From NCBI RefSeq assembly GCF_001463885.1, contig NZ_BBWQ01000014.1, positions 1 through 42,807 of the forward strand: 42,807 nt of DNA, written 5' to 3'. The notes beneath the pieces were generated by a model, which saw only the letters and a list, made by a program, of their open reading frames with translations, was not told the DNA's origin and did not search any database. This DNA comes from Aureimonas altamirensis. Its GTDB lineage: Bacteria; Pseudomonadota; Alphaproteobacteria; Rhizobiales; Rhizobiaceae. Both the position numbers and the translations under genes were made by a program. Below, piece by piece: positions 38,605 through 42,807 of this stretch. How positions within the stretch are numbered: the stretch's first letter is position 1; each line of letters opens with the position of its first letter.

Positions 38605-39351
38605 GTGCGGATCATTCACTACGTCATCAATCTCGACCGGTCGCAGGACAGGCTCTCGGCGGTCATGGCGGATGCCGCCTCCGCCGGCATCGAACTGGTC
38701 CGCGTGCCGGCAGTGGATGGCCGCGCCGCCTCCGAAGAGGAGCGGCTCCGCCTGCTGGACGTGCCTGGCTTCCTGCGCAACCATGGCAAGCGTCCGCAAC
38801 CGGGGGAATATGGCTGCTACGCCAGCCATTTGCGCGCCTTCGAGGCCTTCCTGGCCAGCGATGCGGATATCGCAGTCATTTTCGAGGATGATGCCGCGCC
38901 CGATGCCGCGTTCCGCCGGGTGGTGGAGGATATCGCGTCGGTCGACGACTGGGATCTCGTCAAGCTCGTCAATTATCGCATGCCGCGCCTGAAAGTGGAT
39001 CGTACCCTGTCCGGCGGCATCCGCATGGGACGCGCCATGTTCGGCCCCACCGGCGGGTCGGCGGCCTACATGCTCAACCGCAAGGCTGCCGCCCGCATGC
39101 TGCAGGGCCTGCGCCCCATGACGCTGCCCTATGACGTGGCCATGGAGCGCGGCTGGGCGATAGATATCCGCGTCCGGCACGTCGAGCCGAATGCCGTGGG
39201 CCTCAACCCACTGACCAACGAGGGGACCACGATGGAAGGGCAAAGCTATTCGGCCTTTCGGCTGAAGCCATGGCAGAGGCTTCCGACGCTGCGGTTCCGG
39301 GCGGGTGATTTCGTGTCGCGCATCCGCACGGCATTCGGGGGTGGACGTTGA
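38605..39351 (+). CDS. Glycosyltransferase family 25 (LPS-type) protein
   Basis: 248 residues from GTG 38605 (a TTG at 38593 would add MPGF); neither has a clear Shine-Dalgarno. GT25 features are IIHYVINLDRSQDRL at the N-terminus, PGEYGCYASHLRAFEAFL, and the DxD-like metal/nucleotide-sugar motif AVIFEDDAAPD, with GGSAAYMLNRKAAARML later. GT25 enzymes add galactose or related sugars to lipooligosaccharide or glycoprotein. It overlaps the following polymerase/ligase gene by 4 bp (TTGA). Confidence 0.92.
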   Translation: MRIIHYVINLDRSQDRLSAVMADAASAGIELVRVPAVDGRAASEEERLRLLDVPGFLRNHGKRPQPGEYGCYASHLRAFEAFLASDADIAVIFEDDAAPDAAFRRVVEDIASVDDWDLVKLVNYRMPRLKVDRTLSGGIRMGRAMFGPTGGSAAYMLNRKAAARMLQGLRPMTLPYDVAMERGWAIDIRVRHVEPNAVGLNPLTNEGTTMEGQSYSAFRLKPWQRLPTLRFRAGDFVSRIRTAFGGGR

Positions 39352-40583
39352 GCGTGCAGAGGTTCCTGCTGCTGCGGCGTCGTACCGACCCGTTGCTGCT
39401 GACTGCCGCCATGGCGCTCATCGGTGTCCTTGTTTCCGTTGGCAAGGGCCTGTTTGCCCTCATTGCGGTGGTGGGCGTCGTCCATGCCATCATCCGGCCG
39501 TCCAGTTGGCGCCTCGCGCCACCGGCATTCACCATCGTGCTGGGGGCCTATGTCGTCTGGTCTATCGGGCTTAGCCTGCTGCGCGGGGAGGGGGTAGACG
39601 GCAACAGGCTGCTGTCCTACGCCGCCATCGAGCTGGCCTGCGTGTTCCTGCCGCTCGGCCTGTTTTTCGTCAAGCGCCCGCTGGATGCCATGATCCTCGG
39701 CGCCCGTATCGGCGTGGTCGCGCTGCTCATCGCCACTCCGGCCGAGTTCTGGGCAACCGGCGTTCGTGTCGGCCTTGGCCGCAACGAGGCGATACTCGGC
39801 TTCATCGCCGCGGCATTCGGCCTTGTCGCGCGCCTGCCGATGGAGCGTCCGCCCCGCATTTTGCCCAATGGTCGCTGGTGGCTGTATCTCTCCTTCGTGC
39901 CGGCGCTGCTGTCGCAGACCAGAGCAACCTGGGGCATCTACCCGATCTTCGGTATCATCGACCTTGTCCATGTGTGGCGGCGCGTGGTGGGCGTCGGCGA
40001 CAAGCGCTCGATGGTGGCGCTGGCCGTGGGGGCCTGCGTTGCCGTGGCGGCACTGCTGCCGATGTCCGATATCGTCATGCAACGAGCGGACCAGGCACTG
40101 GTGGAGATCGACCGCTACGAGCAGACCGGCGTTGCGTCGGGCTCTGTCGATGTGCGCATGGCCATGTGGTCTTCGGCCTACGAGATATGGCGCGAGAACC
40201 CGCTGATCGGCATCGGCCATGTCGACAAGATGGAAACGGTCGCGGCCCGATCCGGGGTAAACGAGGCGCAGGTCGGCCAGTATACGCACCTGCACAACCT
40301 TGTCGTGGACGAGGCGCTGAACAGCGGGCTTATCGGTACGATCCTGCTTCTCGGCGTTTTCGTCGTGTTCATCGCAACGGTGTTCGTGCGCTCCAGCAGT
40401 ACGATGCTGCGCGAGACATCGGTCGTTTTCGTGGTGCTCGTCTTCAGTTATGGTTCCTTCCACGGCGTGCTTCTGAACGAATGGATGGTTACCGTGATCT
40501 TCGGCTTTATGAGCGTCACCCTGACCGATCTTCGCCGCAAGCAGCTCGGCGCCCATCTGCGGCCCAAGATCGGGCAGGCGTGA
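39348..40583 (+). CDS. O-antigen ligase / Wzy-like polymerase family membrane protein
   Basis: 411 residues from TTG 39348 (GGGGGTGGA upstream; GTG 39354 also possible). About ten to eleven transmembrane helices, with a large periplasmic loop carrying the Wzy_C/WaaL signature: RATWGIYP before it, NPLIGIGHVDKME, and the catalytic-type HLHNLVVDEALNSGLIG. Such proteins ligate or polymerise undecaprenyl-linked glycans at the periplasmic face. Together with the GT25 gene it forms a two-gene surface-polysaccharide unit; whether it is ligase or polymerase cannot be told from sequence. Confidence 0.9.
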   Translation: MSVQRFLLLRRRTDPLLLTAAMALIGVLVSVGKGLFALIAVVGVVHAIIRPSSWRLAPPAFTIVLGAYVVWSIGLSLLRGEGVDGNRLLSYAAIELACVFLPLGLFFVKRPLDAMILGARIGVVALLIATPAEFWATGVRVGLGRNEAILGFIAAAFGLVARLPMERPPRILPNGRWWLYLSFVPALLSQTRATWGIYPIFGIIDLVHVWRRVVGVGDKRSMVALAVGACVAVAALLPMSDIVMQRADQALVEIDRYEQTGVASGSVDVRMAMWSSAYEIWRENPLIGIGHVDKMETVAARSGVNEAQVGQYTHLHNLVVDEALNSGLIGTILLLGVFVVFIATVFVRSSSTMLRETSVVFVVLVFSYGSFHGVLLNEWMVTVIFGFMSVTLTDLRRKQLGAHLRPKIGQA

Positions 40584-40584
40584 C

Positions 40585-41100
40585 ATGGCGGCCGGGCCGC
40601 CACCCCGGACATGGGCCAGGCAGGTCGGCGAACTGACCGCCGCGCTGGTCGAGCCTGTCCTGGCGCGCAAGGCCGGCATGAGCCTCGGGCTGCTATCGGC
40701 ATGGCCGGAGATCGTCGGTCCCCGGCTGGCCGGCGCGACGCGGCCGGAGCGCCTGCAATGGCCGCCGCAGCGTTACGAAGACGAACCCTTCCGGCCGGCC
40801 ACCCTCATCGTCGCATGCGAAGGGGCATTCGTGCTGCGCCTCCAGCACGAAAGCGGCGAGCTCGTGCAGCGGCTGAACGCCTACTTCGGATACCATGCGG
40901 TCGGATCGCTGCGGATCGTCCAGCGCGCGGTTACGGTGTCGGCTCCCGACAGGAAGCCCGCCTGGCGTGCGCCGGACAGCCTCCAGCAAAAACGGATCGA
41001 GGAGGCGGTATCGCGGATCGAAAGCGACCGTCTTCGCAAGGCGCTGGCGCGTTACGGCGCATGCGTGATGGGCCGCAACAACGGCCGTCAGGACCCCTGA
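40585..41100 (+). CDS. dciA: DciA-like (DUF721) protein
   Basis: 171 residues. DUF721 pattern: MSLGLLSAWPEIVGPRLAG, LIVACEGAFVLRLQHESGELVQRLNAYFG in parts (VACEGAFVLRLQHE, ELVQRLNAYFGY), and IVQRAV at the end of the core, with a basic tail. DciA-type proteins load the replicative helicase DnaB in bacteria lacking DnaC. It starts one base after the O-antigen-ligase stop. In relatives it is usually next to mutY, from which it is separated here by two genes. Confidence 0.85.
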   Translation: MAAGPPPRTWARQVGELTAALVEPVLARKAGMSLGLLSAWPEIVGPRLAGATRPERLQWPPQRYEDEPFRPATLIVACEGAFVLRLQHESGELVQRLNAYFGYHAVGSLRIVQRAVTVSAPDRKPAWRAPDSLQQKRIEEAVSRIESDRLRKALARYGACVMGRNNGRQDP

Positions 41101-41199
41101 CCCCGGTCTGTTACCCCGAATGCGCCGCAACGCCCTATTCGTGGCGCAGTTTATCGGATAGCTGGAATGCGAAGGGTGACGACGTCAAAGGAAGAGATC

Positions 41200-41877
41200 A
41201 TGTCGTTTTCGAACAAGTCCAGGCAGAGGCTTTCGGCCATGCTTCTGGCCGGCGCGGTGCTGATGGCGGGCGCGCCTGCCTATAGCGGCGCTGCGATCGC
41301 GCAGGAAACGGCGGCACCGCAGCCCCAGGGCACGGTGGATGCGGAAGCCCTGATGCGGCCGGGTGAGCTGCCGGACATCGTGATCGGCAATCCCGATGCG
41401 CCCGTCACCATCGTCGAATACGCCTCGCTGACTTGCAGCCATTGCGCCGACTTCCACGCCAACGCCTATCCGACAATCAAGACCGAGTATCTCGACACGG
41501 GCGTCGCCAAACTGATCGTGCGGGAATTTCCGTTCGATCCGCGGGCCCTGGCCGGCTTCATGCTGGCGCGCTGCGTGCCGGAAGAGCGGCGCACGGCGAT
41601 GATCGACGTGCTCTTCGACCAGCAGCGGCAATGGGCCGGTGCCGAGAACGCATCGGTTGAGCTTCTGGCCATCGCGCGCCAGGCCGGCATGTCGCAGGAG
41701 CAGTTCACCGCCTGTCTGCAGGATGCCGACCTTCAGAAGAAGGTCATGGCCGTGCAGCAACGCGGACAGAGCGAGTTCGGGGTCAACGCCACGCCGACCT
41801 TTTTCATCAACGGCAACCGTTATGCCGGCGCGATGACCGCGGAAGAGATGGGCGCCGTCATCGAACAGAGCCGCTAG
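41200..41877 (+). CDS. DsbA family thioredoxin-fold protein
   Basis: 225 residues from MSFSNKSRQRL at 41200, with AAAGGAAGAG upstream; an ATG 11 codons earlier is less likely. Signal peptide to about residue 35, then a DsbA-like domain with the active site CSHC at 79-82 (YASLTCSHCADFH) and the cis-Pro loop VNATPTFFINGNRY. It resembles the BdbD/Com1-type disulfide oxidases of Rhizobiales. The neighbour order dciA-dsbA is common in the group. Confidence 0.93.
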   Translation: MSFSNKSRQRLSAMLLAGAVLMAGAPAYSGAAIAQETAAPQPQGTVDAEALMRPGELPDIVIGNPDAPVTIVEYASLTCSHCADFHANAYPTIKTEYLDTGVAKLIVREFPFDPRALAGFMLARCVPEERRTAMIDVLFDQQRQWAGAENASVELLAIARQAGMSQEQFTACLQDADLQKKVMAVQQRGQSEFGVNATPTFFINGNRYAGAMTAEEMGAVIEQSR

Positions 41878-41907
41878 GAGGCTAAAAGGAGCCGGCAGCC
41901 GCGCGCC

Positions 41908-42807
41908 ATGGTCAGGAAATGCTTCACCTTCAATCGTGGCGCTGCCGACCGTACGGCAGATCCTGCCGAATCGCTTGGGCACAAGGGCGCCAACCTTGCG
42001 CTGCTGGCGTTGCTGGATCTGCCGGTTCCTCCCGGTTTCACGATTTCCTCGGTCGCGTGGCGCGAGACGGCATCCGCCCATGGCGAGCTGCCGGCTGCCC
42101 TGCGCGCCGAAATCCTTGGCGCCGTCGAATGGCTCGAGGGCATCACCGGCCGCACCTTCGACGGTGAAATGCGCCCTCTGCTGATGGCGGTACGGCCGAG
42201 CGCGCGTTCGGTTATGCCCGGTCTTGCCGATACCGTCCTCGATATCGGGTTGAACGACCGTACGGTCGAAACGCTGGCACTGGAACTCGAAGACCTGCCC
42301 TTCGCTTTCCGCGCGTACCGGCGGTTCATCGAAAGTTTTTCCGGGCTCGTCTTCGGTGCGGACGCCGGAGAGTTCGAGGAGATTTTCGATGCCGAGCGGG
42401 AGCGGGCAGGATGGGGCGGCGGCGCCGAGCCTTCCAGCCCGGCCGAATGGCGGACGCTGATCGCACGCTATCATGCCTTCCTCGATGCCGAACTGGGGCA
42501 GGCGCTTCCTCAGACGCCGTTCGAGCAATTGCTGCGGGTCGTGGAAGCCAGTTTCCAGAGTTGGCGCAGCCCGGTTGCGCGCACCTTCCGCGCCGCCCAC
42601 GGCATCTCCGAAAATGCCGGCATCGCCGTGACGGTGCACGCCATGATTTTCAACGAGCGTGGCGAAAAGTCCGGCACCGGCCATGCTCTCTCGCGGGACA
42701 TGACCACCGGCAAGAGCCGGCTGACAGGCGAGTTCCGGATCGGCGGGCGCGAGGACGCGGGCGAGATCGGCGGCAAGGGCGCCGACATCGTGCAACTTGG
42801 TACGGAG
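41908..42807 (+). CDS. Pyruvate-phosphate-dikinase-like protein, N-terminal 300 residues (3' truncated by window)
   Basis: Open from ATG 41908 to the window end. AAAAGGAG lies about 15 bases before the ATG. LGHKGANLALLALLDLPVPPGF (parts GHKGANLALL, LPVPPGFTI) and SVMPGLADTVLDIGLNDRTV are clear PPDK N-terminal ATP-grasp motifs. Differences from typical PPDK: RSGAR reads RPSAR (96-100), TRNPSTG reads SRDMTTG (262-268), and the Q-GEDVVAG-R region reads GGREDAGEIGGKG (279-291), so the usual Gln and Arg there are not conserved. It may be a divergent dikinase or a paralogue with another role; the phosphohistidine and PEP domains are outside the window. Confidence 0.8.
   Translation, partial: MVRKCFTFNRGAADRTADPAESLGHKGANLALLALLDLPVPPGFTISSVAWRETASAHGELPAALRAEILGAVEWLEGITGRTFDGEMRPLLMAVRPSARSVMPGLADTVLDIGLNDRTVETLALELEDLPFAFRAYRRFIESFSGLVFGADAGEFEEIFDAERERAGWGGGAEPSSPAEWRTLIARYHAFLDAELGQALPQTPFEQLLRVVEASFQSWRSPVARTFRAAHGISENAGIAVTVHAMIFNERGEKSGTGHALSRDMTTGKSRLTGEFRIGGREDAGEIGGKGADIVQLGTE

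Noticed and set aside
38455-40590. Mobile element carrying the polysaccharide pair
   Set aside because: No transposase, integrase, flanking repeat or tRNA is visible at either edge; only the gene order hints at insertion.
39246-40679. 477-residue minus-strand open frame opposite the O-antigen-ligase gene
   Set aside because: Charged, low-complexity composition typical of antisense to a membrane protein gene; no recognisable motif or ribosome site.

Overview
The window is a dense, GC-rich, almost entirely coding stretch of chromosome from an alphaproteobacterium, most likely a member of the Rhizobiales (Hyphomicrobiales). The pointers are a full-length CcrM (GANTC) methyltransferase very close to the Brucella/rhizobial type, an aa3 oxidase operon in alphaproteobacterial order (coxB-ctaD-ctaB-coxF-ctaG-coxC-DUF983-surf1), an invasion-associated locus B protein, a DUF1344 protein, and the mutY/DUF721/dsbA neighbourhood. 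Genus is not decidable by eye. Both ends cut a gene: an autotransporter beta-barrel at the left edge and a pyruvate-phosphate-dikinase-like protein at the right edge. No tRNA, rRNA, CRISPR array, insertion sequence, integrase or phage gene was seen.

Layout. 1-3.2 kb (+): end of an autotransporter, then a two-gene fatty-acyl/branched-chain catabolic operon (acyl-CoA dehydrogenase, enoyl-CoA hydratase) preceded by a LiuR-like dyad. 3.2-10.1 kb (-): DedA, two RNA methyltransferases (RumA-like, TlyA), dxs, xseB, a histone-deacetylase-family hydrolase and aroC, mostly joined by 4-bp overlaps. 10.3-13.6 kb: DUF1344 protein, histidine phosphatase, fabI, a class B DnaJ protein and a lipoprotein. 13.7-16.4 kb: pdxH, tldD, ialB. 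16.4-16.7 kb: a 320-bp gene-free divergent promoter region carrying five GANTC sites and a strong hairpin. 16.7-25.8 kb (+): cytochrome c oxidase structural and assembly genes, ending coxC at a classic terminator; then DUF983, surf1, ispH, thrB, rnhA. 25.8-27.9 kb: peroxiredoxin, a stand-alone DsbD-alpha protein, YqgE. 27.9-34.3 kb (-): a large GGDEF/EAL protein, a GNAT acetyltransferase, an M16 peptidase and thrC. 34.5-37.3 kb: lipoprotein, HAD hydrolase, ccrM, a 99-residue protein. 37.4-42.8 kb: mutY, a GT25 glycosyltransferase plus O-antigen-ligase pair, DciA (DUF721), DsbA, and the PPDK-like gene.

How the genes fit together. The core is housekeeping: aerobic respiration (complex IV and its heme/copper assembly factors), isoprenoid synthesis at both ends of the MEP pathway (dxs, ispH), aspartate-family amino acids (thrB, thrC), aromatic amino acids (aroC), fatty acid synthesis (fabI), vitamin B6 (pdxH), DNA replication and repair (rnhA, mutY, xseB, dciA) and cell-cycle methylation (ccrM). 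I found no obviously new defence or mobile system. The points most worth a second look are the GANTC cluster upstream of coxB, the surface-polysaccharide pair between mutY and dciA, the PPDK-like protein with altered nucleotide-binding motifs, and the GGDEF/EAL protein in which both catalytic signatures are altered.
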